From contig CM055096.1 in the NCBI GenBank assembly GCA_029204225.1, forward strand, positions 46,362,579-46,426,578: a stretch of 64,000 bases of DNA. The letters run 5' to 3'. The position numbers were made by a program, and so were the translations under genes. This document shows, piece by piece, positions 43,674-54,841 of the stretch (position 1 is its first letter; every line of letters begins with the position of its first letter). The notes beneath the pieces are model-generated. The model was not told the origin of the DNA. It saw only the letters and a list, made by a program, of their open reading frames with translations, and did no database searches. Origin of the DNA: Diphasiastrum complanatum. Taxonomy: Eukaryota; Streptophyta; Lycopodiopsida; Lycopodiales; Lycopodiaceae.

Positions 43674-45214
43674 ACCTAAGAATCAATCTTCACAAAAATG
43701 ACTAGTCACTTGGAAAGTTTGCTTTGATCATTAAGACAAAAGCACACAATCTTTGAATCAAATCACTAAAGAAATCAGATCCACTTTCCTATTGGACTCA
43801 TCAAATATCGATGACTCTTGCTTTTGAAAGTTGAAATGGATATGAAAAGATACACCTAGATTTTCCTTTTCACTTGACTAGTTCTCTCAACACTTGAGAT
43901 TCTTGAACAGAATATGGGTTTTGTTTCAAACACCTAAAAATACTTAATCACTTCTTTGAACTCACTCTTGACCCAAATAATCTCACTCTTGAGATTTAGA
44001 ATGAATTTGATTTGATTTGAAAACAAACTATACCACCAAATTTTCACATAGCTTAAAAATTAGACAACTAGAGATTCACAAAGATCTCAACCATGCATGA
44101 ATACTTAAATATGGACTCCTCCTCATTCTAGACATCAAATGGGATCACAAATTGACCCTCACACTCTCACAAAGAAAGTTGAATAGAACTAATTTGAGTT
44201 TCATACATACGATGTCAATTTTTGCTCAACAAATTGAATTCAATCACTCCTATTGGATTCCACCAATTACTCTACTTTTTAAGACTTGGAAATTCCAAAT
44301 CAAAAGTTGTGATTTTTCTCACTAAGATATTGTGCTTCAAAGAGCTAATACCACTTAGAAAGATTTGATCACCTAGGAGAAGACAAACTCTCCACCAATA
44401 ACAACACAAAATGAGCTTCTAGATCTTGCCCTCTGCAAAGGAAGGAACTCTTAGAAAATTGAATCTCTCTCTACACATTTGTCATAGACACCTTAATGAC
44501 TCTTTTAAAACCTTACAATCAGTCAAAAAATTGAGTAGGGTTGAACAATGTGACTTGGATCTCAATCTCTTTTCTAGAACTCTCAATTTAAGCCAATCTA
44601 TGTCAAATTCTACAAAAGATTTGTATAGATGCTCTATATGCACTAGAAACTCTCAAAGGTTTCACTTGGAGGACAGATCCAAGGATGTTTTCTAGCAAAT
44701 TGATGCTTCTAAACTTGAACCCTATCACTCTTGAACAAATCTAGAGTGATGGTACAATGGATTTCAACCTCTCACCTTGCATATCACTCCTTAATCTATG
44801 ATTTTTAGCAAAATCTCTCTCAACTTCAACATGCACTCAAAAAATCAGAGATAATCAGTTAATGCACCTAGTTCAAGCTTCAAATTTAATTTCTTGGCTG
44901 ATCTAATCCAAAAATTAATCAAGAAATTAGATTCTCTATAGAAAATACTTGATTTTGCACCAAAAATCACTCAAATTGGGTATGTGAGTCAAATTCTACA
45001 AGTTTTTGAAATTTCTCAGTCAAAACCGGAGATGTACGGCCTCACACGTGTGAAAAGGATTCCTACAGCCCACAACAAGATCTGGACCAAAAATTTTGAG
45101 AATAGCTATCAAATCCAACTCGCTACACAAAATTTGACTACTTTCCAAAAAAATTGCTAATTTTGGCTTTGATTTGGATTGACCCTATCAATTTCAACAA
45201 AACCTCTTGTACTA
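43674..45214 (-). other. N leader, non-coding
   Basis: About 1.5 kb between the primer site and the first gag-like block. No coding motif is seen. It contains CACACGTGTG at 45043-45052. Confidence 0.6.
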
Positions 45215-45227
45215 GGCTCTGATACCA
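45215..45227 (-). other. Primer-binding site of N (initiator tRNA-Met)
   Basis: The minus strand reads TGGTATCAGAGCC directly after the 5' LTR end, matching the T1 primer site in 12 of 13 bases. Confidence 0.9.
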
Positions 45228-46060
45228 TGAGGAAAAAGTACAAAAAGGACCAAGAGTGGATCCTAATCTGATCCTCAAGAGGGATTGGTTGTCAGATTAC
45301 TTGATCTATCAATCTACTTCAGATTAAGATCAATCTAGATCAATTCTAGACACAAAATCCTAACAAGAACAATCATTAATTGAAGGTAAGTGTACTTTAT
45401 GGTTTCACATGTGTGAAACACTGTCTGATTATGGACTCCAACCCGAAAATAAAGTACACATTCATAGAACCTCAAAACAATCAAAACAAATGTAGACAAA
45501 TGGAGAGAATCACTCAAAATTGCTTCCAAAACCAAGATTGGTGTCTCACAATGATTATGGCCAAATGTGGCTCTATATATAAAATAAGTGGGAGCTCGTG
45601 GTACTGGTCATCCCTCTGATCCCACATGTGTGAAGGTGCTTTGTCATATGATGATTCATCATGCAAAACTGACACTTGGACAAAACCTTCTATTTTGGGC
45701 ACTTTTGGTCCATTTTTCTTCTATATGGAGATCTACTTGAAAATCTTCTAGAAGTCAAAATTCGTCTACTTCAGCTTATTCCACACATGTGAGCTGTCCT
45801 CTACACATGGGATGTGACACCTAACCAAAGGATGTGGCTCATGCAATCCATAGATTGATGTCATGTGTCATATGTTTAGAAAACTAGTTTTTGGCTTTTT
45901 TAGCCACTAGAACTTGAATTAAATCATATGTACAACCTATATGATTATGGTACATGACAAGTACACTATTTTCACATGTGGGAACAGGCTCCACACATGT
46001 GTAATCATCTTATATACAAGATTTTTGGCCTCTACCAAGCTTATTTTTGCATTTTTCACA
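45228..46060 (-). repeat. N 5' LTR (833 bp)
   Basis: It pairs with 41262-42095. G-box variants lie at 45973-45981 (CACATGTGG, 79 bp from the U3 end) and 45992-46001 (CACACATGTG, 59 bp). A TATA-like TATATATA is at about 45573-45580. Confidence 0.92.
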
Positions 46061-46065
46061 ATACA

Positions 46066-47726
46066 TAGCACATTGTCTAAAAACTTGAGTTCTAGGCATT
46101 AACAAGAAAAAAAAGAAGCAGGATTCATTCAACTTTATCATATTGCCATGAATATATTTCAACTATGACGAGTAATACAAGGAAGAACTCGATAGAGATT
46201 ATTTGTCAAATTCTTTTTATATTGCTCCCTAGATGTCTGAGTATGTGTTAGTGAGTATCCATCTTTGTCTAGATCACTATATGTCTTTCCAATCGAGAAT
46301 AGCTCTTTTTTAGATTCTCTTGGTTTTTTTCGAAAGGCAATTGATCCAAAAGCCTTGAGATGTAAGGAGCACGATTTTTTCCTGTCCATTTAGATGTTCT
46401 TATTTGATAACCTTCCATCTTGTGTAGGAGTTGAACAGAACAATTATGATCACAACGATTGCAAGTGCAATTAGGATAGATATCTAAACAATACAAACTA
46501 TTTACGCGCTAGATCTATGGACTCTTAAAATTTGGGTTTTCAAGACAATTATAGATTCAATTCTCAATTCTGATGTTTTCAAAAATCTCCAAAATCTTCG
46601 AATCATTCTTTGTAAAACAGAATTTGTATATATGATTTTTGCTTTCGTCTTTTTCAATTGGAAATTCAAGATTAGCTTTTTAAAATTTGAAACGAGAATT
46701 GAGTCATAGGATAAGAATTGAAAATAAACTCATGAGAAAATAATATTTTTCTAACATCTGTTCTAGCATTCATAAGTTAATTAATAGATTAAAAAAAAAT
46801 GTGTTTTGTGTTTTGGCTATGATAAGAGAGCTAATTCGAGAAAAATCAGTAAATAATTTAAAAATACTAGCATGACAACGTCAGCTATTTCGTAATCTGT
46901 AAAACTCGAGTCACATTTTCATAATATATTGCAATGTATAGCTAAATTCTTAGATAGGATTGTACTAATCATATTAGGAGTTACACATATTAATCAGAAA
47001 TAAATGGAATAATTAAATGATGAATCCATTAACGAAAGATAGATTCATAAGAAAAGAGTCGAAACTTGCTATGAATTGTTTGGAAGTTGGGCTGGTTTTT
47101 TTAATTTTATATTTTGGTAGATTTAAATCGGAAAAAAAGTTTGTAGAAATAATAAAAGAATTCCTAGAGTTCTTACATATATTCAGAAACATCAGTAACT
47201 AATTACAATACAAACATTGTATTGTACATTTACTTAAAATTGAAAGTGTCATTGTGTTGCTACACATTAGAACCTGAAGTTCTTCCCACACGTTCCTACT
47301 TGTTGAAGTGTTCAAACTTTAGCTCATATCTTTCTCACATATTTTCACTGTTTACATTTTGATTATCGCTATATGTTACTCAATACCTGCTAGCATAATG
47401 TTGATTCTTATCATGCTTACATTTCAAATTTTGAGACCTGTTATTCATTGCTTGTTGGCATAATATTGATTCCAATGCACATTGTTTCTCAATATTCTAT
47501 AGTGACTACATTTGCAGATAGAGAACATCTATGAGTTTTCCATATTCGTAGAACACTTTATGTAAATCGAATAATATTTTCTTCTAACTAAGATAGTTGT
47601 AGATAAATGATTCAAAATGCCTTCAAATAGTAATATTGATTTTGCCCTATACCCATCTTGTTGCAATTTTGTCCTATACACCAATTTCAGTTTTCTACTC
47701 AAAGAGAATAGCCACGTGGCCCCCTA
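46066..47726. other. Stretch of unknown origin
   Basis: Two overlapping minus-strand frames at 46159-46496 look protein-like (CNRCDHNCSVQLLHKMEGYQ, GKNRAPYISRLLDQLPFEK and, in the other frame, SDLDKDGYSLTHTQTSREQ) and may be one decayed gene with a frameshift near 46270. A plus-strand 61-codon frame (47017-47202) has a hydrophobic stretch (CLEVGLVFLILYFG). I recognise neither. The segment 46497-46715 repeats 40228-40440. No transposon ends are visible. Confidence 0.4.
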
Positions 47727-48448
47727 TGAGAAATTCCACACGTGTGAAATGCTCTAAAAGTGTGTGAATGATCTCCTAAGCAAGTTTATGCACTTGTTGA
47801 TAGATGCTAGATTGAATTCCAAGATCTAGATCAAAAAACTAAGGCATAGAGGCAAAGATGGATGCATATGTTGATAACCAAAGTACATACACTTCAAACA
47901 AATTGATCCTTGAAAATAACTAAGTAAACTTAAGCTCCTCTCCTCGGGTAGAGAGAGAATAGAGCTATTTTAGATTCAAGTAGAGAGAGAATAGAAAACA
48001 AGCAAATCTCACCAAACTCAATATTTGACTCAAAACTCAACATATATATTATGATTCACAAATGGAATACATATAAAACTCGTAGAGAATCCTCCTTGCA
48101 TGCTATTGGACCCCGAATCCTAGGCCTCTCTAATGCTATTGGATGAGTGATCTATTCATCCTACAATTCCATTGGACTCTTCTTCAAGATTTCTCAATTC
48201 CTATTGGAGCCTTTCACCAAAGCCAACACTTTGGCTTCATCACTCATCAAACTACATAAATACAAGTCTCACAAACCTATTTACTAGCCTACATAGCTCA
48301 AGTTTGCATCACAAATGTCTTTTGGCTCAATAGTGGCTTTACATGTGGATTTGACCAATTTGCCATTTATGCCAAATCTATACAAAGAAGCTTGACATAA
48401 AACTTTATGAAACCCCTAAGACTAAGATAACCTTTTATAATTTTGACA
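47727..48448 (-). repeat. Copia M2 3' LTR (about 722 bp)
   Basis: On the minus strand it starts TGTCAAAATTATAAAAGG at 48448 after the purine tract, and ends GGAATTTCTCA at 47727. The left end is set by similarity to the M and solo LTRs. CACACGTGTG lies at 47737-47746, ten bases from that end, as in M. Confidence 0.75.
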
Positions 48449-48462
48449 CTCCTCCTAAAAAG
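48449..48462 (-). other. Polypurine tract of copia M2
   Basis: The minus strand reads TTTTTAGGAGGAG directly before TGTCAAAATT. Confidence 0.7.
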
Positions 48463-48471
48463 ATATCTAAT

Positions 48472-50255
48472 TTAAAATAGCATTGATCTTGGAATCATTC
48501 CAAGATTGGATCTATGTTTGATGAAGGAACTCTTGAGTAGAGGCTTTGTGAGTAGATTGGCAATACAAGATGATGAATCAATATGCCCCAAATGGATCTC
48601 TCCTCCAATAAGCTTCTCTCTCACAAAGTGGTGTGCCACTTCGATATGCTTGCTTCTTGCATGAAAAATTGGATTATTTGCAAGTGCTTGGGCCGAGATA
48701 GCACCCTCTTGGCCATCTTCCAATGTTGGATCATTGGATCTTGCATAAATTGAATCAACTTGTGCACACAGTCGCTCAAGTCGGGTCTAGTGATGGTAAG
48801 CCATATCAAAGAGCCAATAAGACTCCTAAAAAGTGTGATTTCCTTGAAGGATCTTTCATCACCTTTATTAGGATCTTTTACAATGTGCTCCATAGGTGTG
48901 TCAAGGCTCTCACATCCTTCCATATAAAACTTTTTTAACATAGCAAGAGCAAATCTAGATTGACAAATAAAAGCATAATCATCATGAAAGTCAATCTCTA
49001 GGCCTAATATGTAATGGATCTCTCCTAGATCTTTCATCTTAAACTCTTTTCCAAGTTCTACTTTGGTCTCTTCAACCAATTTGATGCTACTTTCACATAG
49101 GATAATGTCATCAACATAAATGAGAAGAATAACAATATCACTAGCAATAAACTTGATATACATGGAAGGATCATAGTCACTAAGAGTGAATCCTATTGAG
49201 ATAAGAAAAGAGTTGAGCCTCTCATACCAAGATCTTGGTGCTTGCTTGAGTCCATAAAGACTCTTGAAAAGCAAGCACACTTTTGATTCATCCTTGATGA
49301 ATCCTTGAGGTTGCTCCATATAGATTTCCTCTTGAAGATAACCATTGGGAAATGCATTGGAAAAATCTAATTGGAACACCTTCCACTTGAAATAAGTAGC
49401 AAGAGATATAAGAATCCTTATTGTCATTATCTTTGCCACGGGTGCAGAGGTCTCCTCATAATCAATTCCATGGATTTGAGCAAATCGCTTGGCACATAAT
49501 CTTGCCTTGTACTTGTTGATAGTGCCATCTTGATTATACTTGATTCGAAATACCCACTTGGATCCAATGATGTGCTTGTTGGATGGAGGATCCACAAGCT
49601 CCCAAGTGTTGTTGATGATCAAGGCTTTGTACTCTTGCTTCATGGCATCATACCACTCCTTGGTATTGAGTTCCTCTTCAACATCCTTTGGCTCTTCATG
49701 TGAGATGAAATATGCAAAAGGAGTGGAATCAGCCTCCACTTGCTTGCCTTTGTCATCATAGGGAAGCCTCTTAGGCTTGGATTTCTCTCTAGAAGTCCTC
49801 CTAGGTGTGTAAACCCGAGGAGACTCCTCCTCAATCTCGACCCCAACAAGTCTTGATGGTCTTCAATAGGCATGATAGGTGATGGATCTTGAGGTGACTT
49901 GAGCTTGGCCCCTTCAAATGATGGATGTTGATCTTCATGAAATATAACATCTCTACTTTCAATCACTTGAGAAGTAGAGAGCACAAAGACTCTATAAGCC
50001 TTTTTGGTGGATGAATATCCAACCATGATCCCTTTGCTAGAGCATGGATCATCCTTCTTCCTTGTTTCCAAGGGAATATGTGCAAAGCAAATAGTGCCAA
50101 ATACTCTAAGTGATCAACCTTAGGCTTCTTTTTGATAAGACCTCATATGGGAGTCGATTGCAAAGATAATTTGCACAATTGATAGCTTCTCCCCAAAAGT
50201 CTTTAGGCAAAGATGCTTCAATCCTCATAGCTTTTGCACATTCACATAAGAATCT
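48472..50255 (-). pseudogene. pol: Copia M2 pol: integrase end, RT, deleted RNase H
   Basis: From right to left: an integrase block FLCECAKAMRIEASLPKDFWGEA (50106-50255), KKAYRVFVLSTSQVIESRDVIFHE, linker PRRTSREKSKPKRLPYDDKG (frameshifted), then a 372-residue frame (48621-49739) with RT motifs SKWVFRIKYNQDG, KARLCAKRF (normally KARLVAKGF), LDFSNAFPNGYL, LIYVDDIIL and TITRPDLSDCVHKL. After HWKMAKRVL the sequence jumps into the middle of CDNISAQALANN, which removes the central part of RNase H and shifts frame. The C-terminus CIANLLTKPLLK (48472-48723) is open. The closest relative in the window is M. Confidence 0.87.
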
Positions 50256-50517
50256 ATTCGTTCGATACACCCAGAAGATCCTAGAGGATTTTGGGATGTT
50301 GAACTGCAAAGGAGCGAATACTCCAATGCTCGCAGGATGGTGCTGACAAACGATGACTGTCCAAAGACTGAGGAAGAGAGAGAACAAATGCAGCTCACAC
50401 CTTACAAGAAGTTGATAGGATCACTGATGTACCTTGCAGACAACACACGACCTGACATTGCCTATGTAGTGCTCAAGATGAGTTAATTTTGCACGAATCT
50501 AGGCTCGATGATTTACA
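50256..50517 (+). pseudogene. Copia RT thumb fragment, opposite strand
   Basis: The plus strand reads YTQKILEDFGMLNCKGANTPMLAG then, in a shifted frame, LTNDDCPKTEEEREQMQ, TPYKKLIGSLMYLADNTRPDIAYVVLKMS and FCTNLGSM. This matches the RT thumb of the copia H lineage (compare NNTRPDIAFAVYKLSQY). It ends at the inferred LTR start near 50519. The junction with M2 at 50255 is abrupt. Confidence 0.78.
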
Positions 50518-50518
50518 C

Positions 50519-50605
50519 TTGTAGATTTACATCATCTAAGATCATGTACGTACTGCTATAGCCAAAGTGCATGATGCGAAAATGCACTTGAACTTGTAAA
50601 TTAGT

Positions 50606-50642
<37 letters not shown>

Positions 50643-50950
50643 CAATAGGCCTTCTAGAACTCATGGAGAAAGAAAGCAATCTAGATGCCACATAGCCTCT
50701 ACCTCTCTACTAGATGACAAAAAGAGAGATGGATAAGACTTGAGAATCTCTCTTTTTGAGAATCCTTTGACCTACAAGAGTAGCCTCAAATGCTTCTTGA
50801 TAGGTTCTAGACCTACACATCACTATGAAGACAAAAAACTAACTTGACTCTAATTGGAAAGTTACTAGACTAGTCTACCTCAAGTTTGGACAAACCCCAA
50901 AACTTAAATCTCTAAGTTTAATATTATTTTAATTTTACAATATTTTCACA
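50519..50950 (-). repeat. Inferred 3' LTR of copia D
   Basis: The right end is clear (purine tract 50951-50963, then TGTGAAAATATTG on the minus strand). The left end is placed near TGATTTACAC at 50519, where the copia RT match stops, giving about 430 bp. It contains a GA microsatellite. There is no partner LTR. Confidence 0.45.
50606..50640. repeat. (GA)n microsatellite
   Basis: About 17 uninterrupted AG units, inside the inferred LTR. Confidence 0.95.
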
Positions 50951-50975
50951 CTCCTCCTTAAAATAAAAATAATAT

Positions 50976-52168
50976 TTACAATACTAAGGACTTGGAGATC
51001 AAGCCAGAATTTGATCTATGTCTTTCAAAGTCCTTCTTAGTTAGAGGCTTGGTGAGTAAATCTGCATAACAATTTGAAGTTGATACATGCTCAAGGAGAA
51101 TCTCACCATCCATAACTTTTTCTCTTACATAGTGGTGTGCTACCTCTATGTGTTTACTTCTTGCATGGAAGATTGGATTACTTGCAAGATATTGGGCCAA
51201 GATGCTATCACATTTGATGCAAGGTATTTCCTCCTCCTGAATGATCCCGAGCTCCACTAGTAATCTTTTGATCCAAATGACTTCCTTTGTTGTGATAGTC
51301 AAAGCCTTGTACTCGGCTGCACATAAGGATAAGGAGATAGTGTCTTGCTTCTTAGATTGCCAAGAGACAAGATTACCTCCCAAAAATATTGTATAAGCAC
51401 TTGTGGACTTTCTATCCACCTTATCACCTACAAAATCCGAATTTCAAAAGGCAACAAGGCTTAAATCATGTCTTTTAAAACAAAGTCCATAGTCTTGAGT
51501 AGATGCAACATATCTCAAGATCCTCTTCCCCTTTTTCCAATCATGGATCTTTGGATTTTGCATGCTTTGACTAAGCTTATGCACACTAAAACTAAGATCA
51601 GCCCTCGTGATAGTGAGCCATATCAAAGAGCCTATTAAACTTCTAAAAAGTGTGATGTCCTCAAAGGATGCTTCATCACAAGTTTTAGTTCTTTAATAGT
51701 AGACTCCATAGGAGTATCTATGCTTTTACAATCTTGCATTTTAAACTTCTTAAGAATAGATCTTACATAACTTTCTTGAGAAATGAAAGCTAAGTCATTA
51801 GAGATCTTAATCTCTAATCCAAGTACATGATGTAAAAATCCAAGATCTTGCATTTTGAATTCCTTTCCTAAGGAGATCTTGGTATCAACAAGTAAATCCA
51901 TGTTGCTTCCACATAATAGAATGTCATCAACATAAATAAGCAACATGATTATATCATTACCAACATGTTTAAGATATAATTATGGATCATATGAACTAAT
52001 CTTGAAACCAATAGAAAGAAGATAAGTGTTCAACCTCTCATACCAAGCCCTTGGATCTTGTTTCAAGCCATAAAGACTTTTTAAAAGTAAGCATACTTTT
52101 GATCCTTTGCCATTCACAACAAAACCTGGAGGTTGATGCATATATATTTCTTCTTCTAAGTAACCAAT
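50976..52168 (-). pseudogene. pol: Copia D RT-RNase H, truncated
   Basis: Frames 51980-52168, 51635-51946, 51444-51626 and 50976-51419 together read YLEEEIYMHQPPGFV, SLYGLKQDPRAWYERL, LLIYVDDILL, CKSIDTPMES, TITRADLSFSVHKLSQSM, MDRKSTSAYTIFLGG, LSLCAAEYKAL (normally LSSTEAEYKAL, Glu lost), IKCDSILAQYLASN and CYADLLTKPLTKK. The N-terminus is fused in frame to gypsy RT sequence at about 52168, so the first third of RT is missing. Confidence 0.85.
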
Positions 52169-53850
52169 ACCCGCTCTAAGACATCTATCTAATTCATTTT
52201 TTACTAATAAGGAGTACTTTGGATTCAATCTATATTGGCACTGCCTAACATGTATTGTTCCCTAAATGAGATCTATTCTATGTTCACTCCATTTAGCTGG
52301 TATACCTATTAAATCATCCATCGACCAAGCAAACACATTTTGGTATTTTTGAAGAAGCAATATATACTCTTCACATTCTTGGTCCGATTGGTGTTTATAT
52401 AGATTCAAAGTCTTACCTTTATTAATTTCTATTTCTACATAATCTGTTTTATCTACCATCCCCTCGGTCAGACTTGCTTTGGTTCCACCCAGAACTTCTC
52501 TCGACTCGGATGTTGTCGGTACGTCTACTTCCTCATCAACCTCATAGCATTCTATGAAATTGATCCATGATTCAGCAGGTCTAGCTAACTCCTCACCCCA
52601 TCTCAAAAGGTGACCCCTAATGGACTAGCTGTGAGAATACCTGGAAAAAATATCTGTTTGATAGACCAATTTATAATAGCATCTGCTTGATATAACCATG
52701 GTCTTCCAAATAATATCGAATAAGGTGGTGTATCTACTGGATTTATGACAAGGAAATTCATAACAAACGTCTCTATCTCTATAACTACGTTAATACTAGA
52801 TTCTGAGTCTATTAGTATTCTATCTATGGTCTGATCTCCTATGATCGCACTAATCTTTGGAACTCCACAATCTCCTCTATCTACGTATTCTACTCTATTA
52901 CTATATGCAGGTATTCTTAATGTAACTAACTTCTCCCCTTCCTCAGTCCCTATTGATTGAAGCCCTTCTTCCTCCAAAGTATAGCTCGAGGAAGATGTAG
53001 GTGTCTCACCTTCGTACTTCTCTTTTTTCCATGTTATGGAAATTCTTGTATGACTTTTTCCTGTCGGTGTCTCCATCTGGTCTCTGAAGGTAATCTCATT
53101 TTTCTTCCAGTGGGTTATAACATCGGCCTGTTAGAGCCATGATCGTCCTAATAACAGTTTATATGATGATTGTCTCGTAGTTTTTAATATTATAAAATCC
53201 ATAAGAAACTTAGGTTCTCCAATATAAACTGTAACCTGAGATAGTTCTCCTATTGGTGATCTTCTAGTTACATCGGCTAATCTTAAATGTCTTAAAGTGG
53301 GTGCTATTCTATGATGAATGCCTAATTCATATGTTGTTTTTTCAGTCATTATATTTACACTAGATCCGGAATCTATGGGTACATTATCTAAGATGCAGCC
53401 ATTAATTACTACTTGAATCTCTGGTTGGCCTTCATCACCATAATTAACTAATCCTATGTTGACTATTGGTAACTTTGCTTTTCTTCTCTTTTTATTTTGC
53501 AAAAATTGCTTAATTTCTTTTTTATAATATTGGTTATCGTCTAATAACTGCTTAAAAGTTATATTGGGCATTCTAGGAACAAAGTCTTCGACAATATTAT
53601 AAGAATGGTTTCTAAGTGGCGACAGATCTCTAGGTATCTCGCTACTTATAACTGGATCTGAAAATGTCACTTTTTTAACTTTTCTAGTTTCTTTGTTTAA
53701 AAGATTCTTAGCTTCTGAACTAATATCAACATCATAATGTTTTTCATTAGACTGATCAAGCTTTAATTCTTTATTACTAGAAATTTTTACTAACTGTTCT
53801 ACGACCTTCGCTTTTTCTGTCGCGTTTTTTGCAGTTTTCGCAAGTTTCAT
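52169..53850 (-). pseudogene. pol: Gypsy C protease(s) and RT N-terminus
   Basis: A frame of 240 codons (53131-53850) holds a first retropepsin-like domain (NVPIDSGSSVNIMTE, LGRSWL). A TAA stop replaces the Tyr of WLYQAD, and the same frame continues with ITHWKKNEITFRDQ, an acidic stretch and a second retropepsin-like domain (52603-53076; RILIDSESSINVV, FGRPWLYQADAIINW). The second active site has Glu in place of Gly (DSE), and the domain is shorter. After a frameshift near 52610 comes LLLQKYQNVFAWSMDDLIGIP with SEHRIDLI, the gypsy RT entry, then LNPKYSLLVKNELDRCLRAG. RT is then cut off by fusion to copia. Confidence 0.82.
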
Positions 53851-53989
53851 CTTAGTTTTCTTCTTATTTTTAAGAGTTAAAGAATCTTTACTACTTCTTG
53901 TAGTTACTTTATTTACTTTTTTCTCTAAATCTGGCCATTGATGATCTTGATCTAATAATTCAGAGTCTACTTACTATCCTCTGAACTAT

Positions 53990-54835
53990 CATGTCAGTGT
54001 TAGTCTTACATAATCGAAGGTCGTCTTCCCTAGGCGAGTTTACAAACCTTGGTTTAGACCGTGGCTGTTGTGGCTAAGGACATTCAGCAATGACATGCCC
54101 TTCGCCTTTACAGTTAGCACAGAGCGGCACATATCCTGCTGATCTTCTGGGTTCAGGGCAATCCGGCGAATAGTGACCCGAGGCTCCGCAATTGTAGCAC
54201 GAACCCCTTACTCTGGTTGGTGGAGTGGAATCTCGTGTTCTGCCCCTTCTCACAATATACTGTTGATCAGTACGCTATTTCGGTATCATAGTTTTTTGGT
54301 TAGTAGGAGTTGCAGTATAAGCTACCTCCTCATGATTATTAATCGGACAGAGGAATAGTTCCTCTTCTAAATAATTAGTCTGTAAACTGGGACAGTTGGT
54401 CTTAGAATGACTTTCCTTCTCACATGCGGTACACCAAACATTGCCGTTAGGTTTCGCTTTCTTTCGCTTGGCTTTAACATCAGATATTTGGACCTTTAGA
54501 TCACTCATTTCTCTTGTTAACAACTCAACATTTTTCCTTCATGGATCCATCTTTTCGGATTTCTCCATTCTTTTCTTTCTTTCTGAGTGCCTATTCCTAG
54601 TTTTCCTATAAGAAGATTCTTCTTCCGATGAAGAAGAATTAAATGAATACTCAGAAGATTCTTCCATATCCACTAGATCGGATTCAGATTCAGATTCAGT
54701 AGATGTTTCAGATTCTTCTGTTTGTTTAAATTTGTGTTTTTTACTACTTTTTCTTTCATTTCTCCGTCTGCGAGAAATTCGAGAGGTTTCGTAATTCTCA
54801 TCAGAGGCAATGACATCTTCCAAAGAAGTCATCAA
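53990..54835 (-). pseudogene. gag: Gypsy C gag C-terminal part with three zinc knuckles
   Basis: From right to left: a Ser/Glu-rich charged segment (54539-54835), a zinc knuckle CTACEKESHSKTNC in frame 54275-54523, then CYNCGASGHYSPDC and CANCKGEGHVIAEC at about 54090-54215 in continuing frames. Three C-x2-C-x4-H-x4-C knuckles would bind RNA in the nucleocapsid. Two stops or shifts separate these frames. Confidence 0.8.
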
Positions 54836-54841
54836 ACCATG

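Larger units (their letters stand above)
41262..46060 (-). mobile_element. Complete non-autonomous copia element N
   Basis: Direct LTRs (41262-42095, 834 bp; 45228-46060, 833 bp) are flanked by a perfect 5-bp duplication ATACA (41257-41261 and 46061-46065). A tRNA-Met primer site adjoins the right LTR and a purine tract adjoins the left one. The 3.1-kb interior has gag zinc-knuckle and integrase/RT scraps but no RT active site, so replication would need enzymes from another element. The LTRs show roughly two dozen differences by eye, so it is older than T1. Confidence 0.93.

Noticed and set aside
46159-47202. Possible organelle-derived insertion
   Set aside because: The frames felt organelle-like in composition, but I could not match them to any plastid or mitochondrial gene I know, so no claim is made.
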